A DNA stretch of 53,867 nucleotides, taken from positions 1-53,867 of the forward strand of contig NZ_VWPI01000058.1 in NCBI RefSeq assembly GCF_015155755.1. The letters run 5' to 3'. The position numbers were made by a program, and so were the translations under genes. A model generated the notes under the pieces. That model was not told where the DNA came from and ran no database searches. It saw only the letters and a program-made list of their open reading frames with translations. This document shows, one piece after another, positions 35,078-46,763 of the stretch. This stretch comes from Komagataeibacter sp. FXV3 (GTDB lineage: Bacteria > Pseudomonadota > Alphaproteobacteria > Acetobacterales > Acetobacteraceae). Every line of letters starts with the position of its first letter. The stretch's first letter is position 1.

Positions 35078-37008
35078 TGTGCTGTTCCCGTGTTCTGGCT
35101 GCCTGTTACCTCCGCCATGACCGCATGGATGGCGGAATTGTTCGGCCTGGGCTTCACCACGCCTTCCAGCGCGTTGCCGTAGCCCATTTCGATATCATCG
35201 CCCATCGACTGGGTCAGGCCCGCGCGCACGCGGTCATACAGGTTCTTCTGCGTGGCCGGGTCGGGGTGGTTGATGGCCGTAAGCGTCGCGACGACGTAAG
35301 AATCCCCCGCCTCCGTCATCACGCTCTGCCCGGGCTGGGTCAGGCGGAAGATCAGGGCAGCGACCTCACGCGGGATTTCCGGCGCGGGCTGCATGGGGGA
35401 AATCGGCTGGCTGTGTTCCAGCCCGGCAATGGCGGGGCTGACATGGCCCAGACCGCCCTGCCCCTGTGCCTGCGTGTAATACGCGGTGGCCTGCTGGTCG
35501 GCCATGTGGCGGCGGGCATCGGCCATCCAGGCCTGCGCCACGCGTGGACCGGCCTCATCCAGCGTCAGGGCATGGCCCGGGGTCACGCCGTCAACCGATA
35601 CCGCGTACCACATGCCATCCGGCCCCTGCACCAGTTCGGGGTTCGCCCCCTTCGCCTGTGAAAAAATGCGCGCCACGATCGCCTGCCGTGCGGCATCACT
35701 GCCCGGGATTGGGGCGGGCGTGCCGTCATGTGTCAGGCCGGATGCATCCACATCACCCGATACGGCGGCAGCCCCCAGATCGGTCGGGATGGAATCCAGC
35801 CCGCCACCGGCAATGGTGTCCTGCAGCTTCTGCACCCGGTCGGCCAACAGCGCCTGCGCGCGGGAATGGGCGATCTGGTCATGCAGCGCCTGTCGCACCT
35901 CCCCGAACGGGGTGGCGTGGGCGGGGGTGACGCCGGTTACGCGAAAGACGACCCAGCCGCCCTCGCTCCTGATCGGTCCCTGTGTCGCGTTGGCGGGGGC
36001 GGCAAAGATCTGCTTGCCAAGGTCGGCGGAAGGCACGTCGCTGACCTTCATGCCCGGCAGTTCGACCGCGGCCGCGTCCTTGCCCGCGCTTTTCTGAACC
36101 TGCGCCCATGCGCTACCGTCCGTCCACTGCGCGCGCAGGGCCGTGGCGCGGGCTTCGGTCGGCACGGTCACGATCTGCACGTCACGGCGTTCGGGCGCGT
36201 TGAAGGTCTGGGCCTGCGCGTCATACGCCTTGTGCAGGTCATCATCCGAAATGGCGATCTGGCGACCGATCGTATCCGCCGACAGCACGACAATGCGGGC
36301 ATGGCGGAATTCGGGTGCGACGAATTCCCACGGGTGGTTGGCATGGTAGCGCGCAAGCTGGGCTGCCGTGGGGGTGGCCGCGGGCTGCTGGCTGTCAAAC
36401 GGCACGCGCACCAGGTCGATGGTGCGGGTCTGGGCTTCGAAATCGAACAGGCGGCGGGCCATCACGCCGGGCACGGTGGCGCCATCGCGAATCGGCTGCA
36501 GCAGCACGCGCGAGGCCTGTTCCTGCCGCACCAGGTCAACCAGCCGCCCTTCGGACATGCCGGTGCGGCGCAGGCGGTCATTGAACAGCGCACGGTCGAA
36601 CTGCCCGTCACGCCCCTTGAACGCGGGAATGGAGAAGATTTCGTCACGCACCACGGAATCGGGCACGATCAGGCCGTGGCGGTCGGCCGCTTCGGCAATT
36701 TCGGCCTGCAGCACAAGGCGGGTCAGCACCTGCTGGGCGATCTGTTCGCGCGTGGCGGCCGGGATCTGTGACGGATCGGACAGGTGCATGGACTGCGCGA
36801 CCTGCGGCATTTCGGACTGCAGCGCGTTCTGGTACGACTGCACCAGGATGGGGCGGTCACCCACGCGGGCCACGACATCGGCGCGTTCGGTGCCGATGTT
36901 CATCAGCACGTCGCCCACGCCAAACCCGATGAAGGCAAGGAAAAACAGCCCGGCGACGATGCGGCCCACCCATGAATCGACAAACACGCGATACAGAAAA
37001 GATAGCAT
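35074..37008 (-). CDS. ppiD: Membrane-anchored peptidyl-prolyl isomerase / chaperone (PpiD-like)
   Basis: 644 residues from the ATG at 37008 (MLSFLYRVFVDSWVGRIVAG). One N-terminal transmembrane helix anchors a large periplasmic part: a SurA_N-like helical domain (about 40-190) with the LFNDRLRRTGMSEGRLVDLV segment, a parvulin-like domain (about 240-370), and a C-terminal region. Helps fold outer-membrane and exported proteins at the Sec exit. PpiD parvulin domains are often inactive. Its stop overlaps trpE. Divergent from tpiA. Confidence 0.9.
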   Translation of the reverse strand: MLSFLYRVFVDSWVGRIVAGLFFLAFIGFGVGDVLMNIGTERADVVARVGDRPILVQSYQNALQSEMPQVAQSMHLSDPSQIPAATREQIAQQVLTRLVLQAEIAEAADRHGLIVPDSVVRDEIFSIPAFKGRDGQFDRALFNDRLRRTGMSEGRLVDLVRQEQASRVLLQPIRDGATVPGVMARRLFDFEAQTRTIDLVRVPFDSQQPAATPTAAQLARYHANHPWEFVAPEFRHARIVVLSADTIGRQIAISDDDLHKAYDAQAQTFNAPERRDVQIVTVPTEARATALRAQWTDGSAWAQVQKSAGKDAAAVELPGMKVSDVPSADLGKQIFAAPANATQGPIRSEGGWVVFRVTGVTPAHATPFGEVRQALHDQIAHSRAQALLADRVQKLQDTIAGGGLDSIPTDLGAAAVSGDVDASGLTHDGTPAPIPGSDAARQAIVARIFSQAKGANPELVQGPDGMWYAVSVDGVTPGHALTLDEAGPRVAQAWMADARRHMADQQATAYYTQAQGQGGLGHVSPAIAGLEHSQPISPMQPAPEIPREVAALIFRLTQPGQSVMTEAGDSYVVATLTAINHPDPATQKNLYDRVRAGLTQSMGDDIEMGYGNALEGVVKPRPNNSAIHAVMAEVTGSQNTGTAQ

Positions 37009-37272
37009 GAAAAACCCTGCGCCAGCACCAAGACAAAGCCGGATGGAACAGGGCGTGCGCACCATGCGCACCCGTACGGGCGCCCTGTTTTCCGGTCGGG
37101 CACCATACGGTCACGCCAGCGGTTTGACCAGCACAAGGATGCACGCACGCCCGCGATGCGGCGCATGCGGGTTGCAACCGGGGTCACGCCATGGTGTAGG
37201 CTGCACCCCCATGACAACCATGCCACGCGCCGCGCAGGCGGTGCGCCACGGCATGGGCGCAGGAGTGGAAAC

Positions 37273-38016
37273 ATGAAGCAGATAATTGTCGGCAACTGGA
37301 AAATGAATGGCCTGAGCGCGGATGCCGACGCGCTGGTGGACGGGCTGGCTGCGGAACTGGCCACGCTGTCCCCCCGGGCCGATGTCGTGGTCTGCCCGCC
37401 GTTCACGCAGCTGGCCCGCCTTGCGCCAAAGCTGAAGCAGGCCGGGATCAGGCTAGGCGCGCAGGACTGCCACAAGGATAAATCCGGTGCCCATACCGGC
37501 GACATTTCCGCCCCCATGCTGGTGGACCTGGGGGTGGAATACGTCATCCTGGGCCATTCCGAACGCCGGGCCGAACACCATGAGCTGGATGAGACCGTGC
37601 GCGAAAAGACGGTCGCCGCCATGGCGGCGGGCCTGACGCCCATCGTCTGCGTGGGCGAAAACGACGACCAGCGTTCGTCCGGGGATTCGCAGGCCACCGT
37701 GGGCTGGCAGCTTGAGGGGTCCCTGCCGCAGGGGTTCAGGGGGATTGTCGCGTACGAACCGATCTGGGCCATCGGCACGGGACAGGCCGCGTCACAGCAG
37801 GATATTGCCGACATGGCCGCCTTTATCCGCGCCGAACTGGTGCGGCAGTTCGGGGATGGTGGCAAAACGATCCAAATCCTTTATGGTGGCTCCGTCAATG
37901 AACGCAATGTCACCGATATCCTGCCTGTCGAACACGTGGACGGGGCGCTGGTGGGCAGTGCCAGCCTGAAGGCCGACGCCTTCGTGCCGCTTGTCCGCGC
38001 CGCCCGCGCTTCGTGA
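37273..38016 (+). CDS. tpiA: Triose-phosphate isomerase
   Basis: 247 residues from the ATG at 37273, preceded by AGGAGTG. TIM-barrel: MKQIIVGNWKMNGL with the catalytic Asn/Lys, VILGHSERR with catalytic His, AYEPIWAIGTG with catalytic Glu and the phosphate-binding ILYGGSVNERN. Interconverts DHAP and glyceraldehyde 3-phosphate. secG follows 37 nt later, a common arrangement. Confidence 0.97.
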   Translation: MKQIIVGNWKMNGLSADADALVDGLAAELATLSPRADVVVCPPFTQLARLAPKLKQAGIRLGAQDCHKDKSGAHTGDISAPMLVDLGVEYVILGHSERRAEHHELDETVREKTVAAMAAGLTPIVCVGENDDQRSSGDSQATVGWQLEGSLPQGFRGIVAYEPIWAIGTGQAASQQDIADMAAFIRAELVRQFGDGGKTIQILYGGSVNERNVTDILPVEHVDGALVGSASLKADAFVPLVRAARAS

Positions 38017-38053
38017 TTGCCGCCCGGCGGACGGGGATCTACTGGAAAGACGC

Positions 38054-40967
<2,914 letters not shown>

Positions 40968-40974
40968 TCCCCCC

Positions 40975-41003
40975 GTACCCCTTGCCACAATTGGAAGGGG
41001 TAC
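40975..41003. other. GTACCCCTT hairpin directly after kdsA
   Basis: Perfect 9-bp arms GTACCCCTT and AAGGGGTAC, extended inside by CCA/TGG, 8 nt after the kdsA stop. No T run follows, so a terminator role is uncertain. Part of the larger GTACCCC cluster. Confidence 0.6.
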
Positions 41004-41073
41004 ACTTCCCCCCGGTCATGGAATGCCCGAAAACCGCGCTTTCCTGCGGTCTGTAGCGCCATGGGCCGGCGGG

Positions 41074-41189
41074 GTGTACCCCTGTTCCCTCCGTACCCCT
41101 TACTTAACAATTTGTTTGACGAAGCCAGGTAGATCAGGTGCCGTGGGAAGTTTGGGAAAATAGGGGTACGGAGGGAACAGAGGGTACAC
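41074..41189. repeat. Long interrupted palindrome rich in GTACCCC
   Basis: Left arm 41074-41100 (GTGTACCCC, TGTTCCCTCC, GTACCCCT) matches the complement of the right arm 41162-41189 with essentially one inserted base and one change. The 61-nt spacer is AT-richer (TTAACAATTTGTTTGACG). GTACCCC also occurs at 41213 and 41228, the last adjoining the stop of the glycosyltransferase gene. The 267-nt gap 40968-41234 holds no gene. Confidence 0.75.
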
Positions 41190-41234
41190 GCCGCGGTTTT
41201 CCGGGCTTTTTGCGTACCCCTTGGCGTGTACCCC

Positions 41235-42308
41235 TTACCCCGCCATGCGCTGCAGGATCGCGGTGCCGGCGCGGCTGAAGGCCTGTGCGTTGAAACTGCG
41301 CATGATCCATTCACGCGCGGCCTGTCCCATGACGGCCATCTGACCCGGCTGGCGCAGGGTGGCTTCCAGCCTGCGGGCCAGCGCGCCGGGCTGCCGGGGC
41401 GGCAGTTTCCATCCCGTCACCCCGTCCACGATGGACCGGCCCATTTCCCCCACATCGCTGCCCAGTACCGGCAGGCCCATGTTCATGGCTTCGTGGGCGG
41501 CAATGCAGAACCCTTCGTAAAATGATGGCTGCACATACAGGTGGCATTGCCGCAGGAAGGCCGCCGTATCCTCGACATAGCCCGCGAAATGCACGTTATC
41601 CAGCCCGTGGCGCAGGCAGAAGGCACGCAGGCGGTCGTGTTCCGCCCCCTCCCCGCCAATGGTGACGCGGTACGGCGGCAGCCCCGGCACGTCACGCAAC
41701 TGGACCAGCGCGCGACACAGCACATCGTACCCCTTGCTGGCATGCAGCCGCCCGAGCGAGCCGATCCGCACTTCCTCCCCCGGTCGCCACGCCGGCGCAG
41801 GCGTCACATCGGGCCAGGCGCGGAAGATGGGCCAGCACATGACGCGGCTGCCCGGCAGGGCCAGCCTTTTGCGGGTCAGGGCGGTGACATAGGCGGAATC
41901 CCCCACCCAGATCCGGCTGCGTTCCTTCATCATCTGCAACAGCGCAAGGTTGGTGGGCAGGAGGAAGGCATTATGCTGCCAGCTGACCACGGGAATGCGC
42001 CGCCATGCCCCCACCATCTGCCCCAGCAGGGTCGCCCGTGTAAGCGATGTCCAGATATGGGTGGGCCGGACATGGCGCACCCATGCATCCAGATCGGCCA
42101 GGTGCCGGGGTATCGGGGCATCATCCGCGCCCAGCACCACGGGTTCCAGCCCCGCGCGGCGCAGGTGGGGCATGGCCCGCCCGTTGCGCCGCGACAGGGC
42201 TGCTACATGCACATCATGCCCGCACTGACGGAAAACACTGGTAATGGCCGGTATGGGCAGGGCCGCGCCGCCGCCTTCAAATGTATTGATGATATAGGCA
42301 ATGCGCAT
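41235..42308 (-). CDS. Glycosyltransferase family 4
   Basis: 357 residues from the ATG at 42308 (MRIAYIINTFEGGGAALPIP). GT-B fold: glycine-rich N-terminal loop FEGGGAA; acceptor half to about 190; donor half with IGSLGRLHASKGYDVLCRAL, the YVEDTAAFLRQCHLYVQPS motif, and EGFCIAAHEAMNMGLPVLGS, whose Glu residues bind the nucleotide sugar. Adds a sugar to a surface glycan or exopolysaccharide precursor; substrate unknown. The neighbouring CDP-glycerol-transferase-like gene and kdsA hint at envelope polysaccharide. Confidence 0.9.
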   Translation of the reverse strand: MRIAYIINTFEGGGAALPIPAITSVFRQCGHDVHVAALSRRNGRAMPHLRRAGLEPVVLGADDAPIPRHLADLDAWVRHVRPTHIWTSLTRATLLGQMVGAWRRIPVVSWQHNAFLLPTNLALLQMMKERSRIWVGDSAYVTALTRKRLALPGSRVMCWPIFRAWPDVTPAPAWRPGEEVRIGSLGRLHASKGYDVLCRALVQLRDVPGLPPYRVTIGGEGAEHDRLRAFCLRHGLDNVHFAGYVEDTAAFLRQCHLYVQPSFYEGFCIAAHEAMNMGLPVLGSDVGEMGRSIVDGVTGWKLPPRQPGALARRLEATLRQPGQMAVMGQAAREWIMRSFNAQAFSRAGTAILQRMAG

Positions 42309-42368
42309 GGCCTCCCTCATCCATTCCATGGATCCGCGGCGGACCATAGCACCACGCGCATCAGGGGT

Positions 42369-43529
42369 TCAGGGGTTCCGGGCTTTATCCTGTAACAAAA
42401 AGTAAACAATTTCCCGTGCCGCGCGGTGGGCGGCGGTTTCGCCCGTAACCGTATGGAATGTTTCGCTGAATGCGGCCTGCTGGCGCGGGGCGAATTCGCG
42501 CTGGCGCGCATTCGCCACCGCCAGGGCATGGGGCAGTTCGCTGACGCTGTCGATCACCTGCCCCAGGTTCCAGTGCGCGTAGCTGGGATTGCCCTGCCAG
42601 CGCGCGCCGTGGGAATTGAGGAAGATGCACGGCCGGGGGCGCGCGATCCATTCATAGACCTGGCTGCTGGCATCACCCAGATAGATGTCGGCAGCCAGGA
42701 CATAGGTCATGTCCACCGAATTCTGGCTGCCGGTGTCAATGCGGATATGCGACAGGTTGCGCAGGCGTTCGGGGATCAGTCGGCGCAGGCGCACGCGGCG
42801 GTGTTCGACCGATGTATGCAGCCTGCGGCGGAACAGCATGACATGCGGGGCGAAGATCAGGTTGTAGTCGTCCTGCCGCGCGAACCATTCCAGCACGTCC
42901 ATGCCCATGTCCCACCATGATGACAGGACCGGGTCGAAATGCGGGTTGTACAGGACCGTGGGCCGGTCGTTGTCAAACAGGCGCGGGTGGCGCGTCATGT
43001 CCACGGTGTCAAATTTGGGATAACCGACAATGGCGTTGTGGCCGGGGCGGATCAGCTGCCGGTCCAGCATGCGGTCGCGCGTCTTGGTTCCGGGCAGCAG
43101 CACAAGATCGAAAAACCGGGTTACGTCGCGAAACCCGATGGAGCGGTCCCCCGCCCCATGCGGGAAATAGATCAGCCGGATATCAAGGTTGAAATGGCTT
43201 TTCAGCAGGGCCGATGTGGTTTCGGGCACCACCAGCGCATCAAACCCGCGAAACAGGTCCACATTTTCGCGCAGGTTGGCAATGCGGCGGAACGGCACCA
43301 CCGCCTGCGCCACCAGGTTTATGGCCCGCGACACCCGCCCGATATCAATGCGGACAAAGCGCACGCGGTCCACGCAGGGTGCTATGGTCCTGCGCACATG
43401 TGCTTCCTGCGCGGGGGTGGAGGTCACGACCGTCACGTCCTGCCCCAGCGCCACCAGTTCACAGATGATCGGCGCGGTGTGCGAGACCTGATGGATGCAG
43501 TCGTGGTTGAACAGGAAACCGATCTTCAT
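42369..43529 (-). CDS. Putative glycosyl/glycerophosphate transferase-like protein
   Basis: 386 residues from the ATG at 43529 (MKIGFLFNHDCIHQVSHTAP). Looks like a GT-B enzyme: an N-terminal half with IYFPHGAGDRSIGF near residue 140 and a C-terminal half with LYNPHFDPVLSSW, IFAPHVMLFRR and the segment DIYLGDASSQVYEWI followed by RPCIFLN. The 'D-SS-YEW' pattern and 'PH' motifs resemble CDP-glycerol glycerophosphotransferases (TagF-like) and UDP-GlcNAc epimerase-like folds. I treat the exact reaction as unknown. Same strand as the GT4 gene, 60 nt upstream of it. Confidence 0.65.
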   Translation of the reverse strand: MKIGFLFNHDCIHQVSHTAPIICELVALGQDVTVVTSTPAQEAHVRRTIAPCVDRVRFVRIDIGRVSRAINLVAQAVVPFRRIANLRENVDLFRGFDALVVPETTSALLKSHFNLDIRLIYFPHGAGDRSIGFRDVTRFFDLVLLPGTKTRDRMLDRQLIRPGHNAIVGYPKFDTVDMTRHPRLFDNDRPTVLYNPHFDPVLSSWWDMGMDVLEWFARQDDYNLIFAPHVMLFRRRLHTSVEHRRVRLRRLIPERLRNLSHIRIDTGSQNSVDMTYVLAADIYLGDASSQVYEWIARPRPCIFLNSHGARWQGNPSYAHWNLGQVIDSVSELPHALAVANARQREFAPRQQAAFSETFHTVTGETAAHRAAREIVYFLLQDKARNP

Positions 43530-43628
43530 GGGCCGCAATGTCATGATAGGGATGGTGTGGCATACAGCGCGCAGTCAGGGATGGGAACCCTCTGGCTGCA
43601 TGTCCCGGCCATTGCCGCATGCGGGCGG

Positions 43629-44399
43629 TCAGCGCGCCATGCGCCCCGACAGCAGCGCAAAGACCTCCGCCTGCGTGGAAACGCCCAGCTTTTCATAGAT
43701 GTTGCGACGGTGGACCTTGATCGTATGCGGCGAGATCCGCATTGACTGCGCGATGGACTTGGTCGAATGCCCCGCCTGCATCAGCACCATCACATCCATT
43801 TCACGCGCGGTCAGGCGGGGACAGCCAAGGCGTTCCAGCACGGCCTGCAGGTCCTCGCCGGCATTGCCTGCCTGCGCGCCCCCCGTTCCCAGCCGGACCG
43901 CCAGCACCATAAGCGGCAGCACCCACGCAGCATAAAGCTGCAGCACCCCCATATCCGCCGCCGAAAACACCCCGCGTGAGCCAAGGGACAGCGAAATGAC
44001 CCGCCCGCCCCCGATCGGGGCCAGGAACTGCACTTCGTCATGATCGACCATATGGCGGTAATAGGTCTGGTAATACTCGGTCTGGCGGAACAGTTCGGGA
44101 GCGATATCATCTATATGGTACAGCCCCGCTTCGGGACCGGACAGGGCAAAGCGGCAGAACGGGTCCAGCAGGTGAAGCCGCGCCAGATAGTCATGCAGCA
44201 GCGCATCGGCCGCCGCATCATCCGGGCAGTCAGCCAGCACGACCGGCCTGTGCCCGGGCTGGAAAATCATCGCGACCCATGTATCGAACGCCACCTGCCG
44301 ATGCAGGAAGGTGGTCAGCCGCCGCCAGAAATCCGCATTCCCCACATCCCCGACCAGCTTGCCCAGGGCCGCGTGGAACGCCAGGTCGCTTACCTCCAT
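43629..44399 (-). CDS. LuxR-family transcriptional regulator
   Basis: 256 residues. C-terminal helix-turn-helix of the GerE/LuxR class (about 190-250): LTAREMDVMVLMQAGHSTKS, IAQSMRISPHTIKVHRRNIY and EKLGVSTQAEVFALL. The N-terminal ~185 residues form a GAF/autoinducer-like sensory domain without a recognisable receiver aspartate or ligand motif. Divergent from the P1 peptidase gene across 158 nt, so it may regulate that gene (inference). No LuxI-type synthase is seen here. Confidence 0.88.
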   Translation of the reverse strand: MEVSDLAFHAALGKLVGDVGNADFWRRLTTFLHRQVAFDTWVAMIFQPGHRPVVLADCPDDAAADALLHDYLARLHLLDPFCRFALSGPEAGLYHIDDIAPELFRQTEYYQTYYRHMVDHDEVQFLAPIGGGRVISLSLGSRGVFSAADMGVLQLYAAWVLPLMVLAVRLGTGGAQAGNAGEDLQAVLERLGCPRLTAREMDVMVLMQAGHSTKSIAQSMRISPHTIKVHRRNIYEKLGVSTQAEVFALLSGRMAR

Positions 44400-44557
44400 C
44401 CCATACTTCCAAAGCAGTACATGCGCATCCCCCTTCCGCTTGATACCCGGCCGCCATGGCGGATGCTACCAAAGGCTTTCGTTACGGGCCAGCACCATAC
44501 GGCCCCGGCCCGCCGCAACATGCCGCCACCATGCACAACAGCCACAAGGAATGCGTA

Positions 44558-45769
44558 ATGACGGATATCTCGCGCCGCGCCATCATGACCGGAGGCCTTG
44601 GCCTGCTGGGGGCCACCGCCCTGACCACCCACGCCCTGTCCCCCACCGCCGCGCATGCCGCATCGCCCCCGCAGGCTGCGCGCCCGCGTGCCCGCGCGCT
44701 GGGCCTGCCCATGCAGGGGCAGACCGGCCCGGACAATGCCATTACCGATGTCGCGGGCGTGCGGGTCGGGCATACCACCCTTATATCCGGGCATGGGGAC
44801 CATGCGGTGCGCAGCGGGGTCACGGCCATCCTGCCGCGTGCGCCGGGCGCGCTCATGCAGCCGTGCTGGGCCGGGACGTTTTCCATGAACGGGAACGGGG
44901 AAATGACCGGCACCCACTGGATCGAGGAAGCGGGCTGGTTCATGGGGCCGATCGCCATTACCAACACCTGTTCCATCGGCACCGCGCACCAGGCCGTGGC
45001 CCGGTGGATGGTGCGCAGTTTTCCCGACCGCATGGGCGAGGACATCTGGCCCCTGCCGGTCGTGGCCGAAACCTATGACGGATGGCTGAACGATATTGGC
45101 GGGTTCCACGTCACCGAACGCCACGTTCTGGACGCCATCCGAAACGCCCGCACCGGCCCGGTGGCCGAAGGCAACGTGGGCGGCGGCACCGGCATGATCA
45201 CGTATGAATTCAAGGGCGGCATCGGCACGTCATCGCGCCAGGTGGAAACCAGCGCGGGCCAGTACACCGTGGGCGTGCTGGTGCAGGCCAATAACGGCAT
45301 CCGCCCGTGGCTGAAGGTCTGCGGCGCGCCGGTGGGACTGGTGATGAAGGAAGACGAGGTCTGGACGAAGGAAAAAGGCTCCATCATCATCATTGTCGCG
45401 ACCGACGCCCCGCTCATGCCCACGCAGTTGCGCCGCATGGCCAAGCGCGCGGGTATTGGCATGGGGCGCTTGGGCACGCCGTCGGGCAATGATTCGGGTG
45501 ACCTGTACCTGGCCTTCACCACTGCCAATGATCCCGGTGAATACCCGGTAAAGGACCGCGTGCATATCGACGCCCTGAATGATGATGACATGGACGCCAT
45601 GTTCATGGGGGTTGTGCAGGCGGTGGAGGAATCCGCCATCAACGCCCTGCTGGGCGCGCGCACCATGACCGGTCGCCGCAACCGGACGGTCCATGCCATA
45701 GACCCCGAGCGCCTGCGTGACCTGGTGCTGAAGGCGAACGAACCCTTTGCCCATGCCGATCGGGGATAA
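44558..45769 (+). CDS. Tat-exported P1 family peptidase (DmpA/aminopeptidase-esterase type)
   Basis: 403 residues from the ATG at 44558. The N-terminus SRRAIMTGGLGLLGATAL is a Tat signal (twin Arg), cleaved near AHAA. The mature part is a P1/DmpA hydrolase: DNAITDVAGVRVGHTTLISG, the VGGGTGMITYEFKGGIGTSS segment, and the autoprocessing site before the nucleophile S313 in SGNDSGDLYLAFTTAN. Family members self-cleave there and act as D-/beta-aminopeptidases. The residue before Ser is Asp here rather than Gly as in DmpA. Periplasmic location suggests action on D-amino-acid or beta-amino peptides. Confidence 0.88.
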   Translation: MTDISRRAIMTGGLGLLGATALTTHALSPTAAHAASPPQAARPRARALGLPMQGQTGPDNAITDVAGVRVGHTTLISGHGDHAVRSGVTAILPRAPGALMQPCWAGTFSMNGNGEMTGTHWIEEAGWFMGPIAITNTCSIGTAHQAVARWMVRSFPDRMGEDIWPLPVVAETYDGWLNDIGGFHVTERHVLDAIRNARTGPVAEGNVGGGTGMITYEFKGGIGTSSRQVETSAGQYTVGVLVQANNGIRPWLKVCGAPVGLVMKEDEVWTKEKGSIIIIVATDAPLMPTQLRRMAKRAGIGMGRLGTPSGNDSGDLYLAFTTANDPGEYPVKDRVHIDALNDDDMDAMFMGVVQAVEESAINALLGARTMTGRRNRTVHAIDPERLRDLVLKANEPFAHADRG

Positions 45770-45820
45770 GGCGGCGTATTCCGAAGCGTTCTGAAAACAG
45801 CGCCACCGGAGACATCTTCA
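45770..45820 (+). repeat. Decayed half copy of the 3'-end element, copy 8
   Basis: Immediately after the P1 peptidase stop: GCGGCGTATTCCGAAGCG then TTCTGAAAACAGCGCCACCG and GAGACATCTTC. This follows the second half of the element (GGCGGCGTTCCTGAAGCTT, then TTTGAAAAAAGCTTCACCAG) with substitutions and lost palindromy. Polarity relative to the gene matches all full copies. Confidence 0.55.
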
Positions 45821-45999
45821 TGGTTTCCCCGACGCCGTGCGGTATTCAGCACAAAGTGAATTCCGTCGCCCGTCACGTCCCCTACCGTGTTCACGCACGG
45901 GTTCGGGCATCGTGCGCGGCGGCGGGGGAACGCGGGACAGGTTCCGGGTTATTGCGAACAGGTCTTAATTCCGGCACGCTGCCGTAGACAGGGATGCAT

Positions 46000-46030
46000 C
46001 ATGCCGGTGCAGGGAATATCTGCCGGCATG
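46000..46030. other. Inverted repeat upstream of sodC
   Basis: Arms CATGCCGG and CCGGCATG with a 15-nt spacer, 45 nt ahead of the sodC ATG. Could be an operator or a 5' leader hairpin. The rest of the 305-nt gap 45770-46074 shows the decayed element copy and otherwise nothing recognisable. Confidence 0.4.
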
Positions 46031-46074
46031 GTCATGCTGCCCCTTCGCACGAACGGGAATAAGGATAAACGACC

Positions 46075-46602
46075 ATGTTCACACCACGCCTGAAACTGCT
46101 GGCCGTCCTTGCCGGACTGGCCACCCTGCCCACCATGGCCCATGCCGCGGGTACGGCGTCGGGTACGCTGATCGGCAATGATGGCACCGACCACGGCACC
46201 GTGCAGGTCACGGATGCCCCCCGTGGCGTACTGCTGCGCATTACGGCCAAGGGGCTGATCCCAGGCTGGCACGGGATCCATTTCCATGAAAAGGGCGATT
46301 GCGGGCCGCCGAAGTTTACCTCCGCCGGGGCGCATGTCCATGCGGCGACACCCGTTGTGCATGGCCTGCTGAATGCGAACGCCAATGACGCGGGCGACCT
46401 GCCCAACCTGTTTGTCAGTCAGGACGGGACGGCAACGGTGGAGATGTATTCCACGCTGGTTTCCCTCAACGGCGCGGATGGCCGCCCTGCCCTGCTGGAT
46501 GCGGACGGATCGGCGCTGGTGATCCACGCCAACCCCGATGATTACCGCACCCAGCCCATTGGCGGCGCGGGGGATCGCGTGGCCTGCGGGGTCATACACT
46601 GA
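46075..46602 (+). CDS. sodC: Periplasmic Cu/Zn superoxide dismutase (altered zinc site)
   Basis: 175 residues. Signal peptide to about AHA|AGT. Copper ligands H69 and H71 (HGIHFHEKGDC), bridging H87 (SAGAH), zinc ligand H96, D108 in GDLPNL, copper ligand H151 (VIHANPDDY), substrate-guiding R168 and the disulfide pair C76-C171 are all in place. The position of the third zinc histidine (human H80) is D105 in NANANDAGDLP. Converts superoxide to peroxide in the periplasm, and the changed ligand could alter zinc binding or stability. Convergent with the siderophore receptor gene. Confidence 0.9.
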   Translation: MFTPRLKLLAVLAGLATLPTMAHAAGTASGTLIGNDGTDHGTVQVTDAPRGVLLRITAKGLIPGWHGIHFHEKGDCGPPKFTSAGAHVHAATPVVHGLLNANANDAGDLPNLFVSQDGTATVEMYSTLVSLNGADGRPALLDADGSALVIHANPDDYRTQPIGGAGDRVACGVIH

Positions 46603-46662
46603 TATCACGATACGGTTTCCGGTTGCATTCAACGGTTGCGACCGGAAACCATGCTTCAAAAT

Positions 46663-46748
46663 ACAGAAGTTTCTGGTGAAGCTTTTTTCAAAAAGCTTCA
46701 AGGAACGCCGCCTTTTTGAATAAAGGCGGCACCCAGGAACTTTTATTA
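46663..46748 (-). repeat. 3'-end two-palindrome element, copy 6
   Basis: The cleanest copy: AAGCTTTTTTCAAAAAGCTT perfect palindrome, then GCCGCCTTTTTG with AATAAAGGCGGC, then CACCCAGGAACTTTTATTAC. Its gene-proximal end is 15 nt from the receptor stop at 46764. The distal end is 60 nt from the convergent sodC stop. Confidence 0.88.
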
Positions 46749-46763
46749 CTTCCGTACGGCTTT

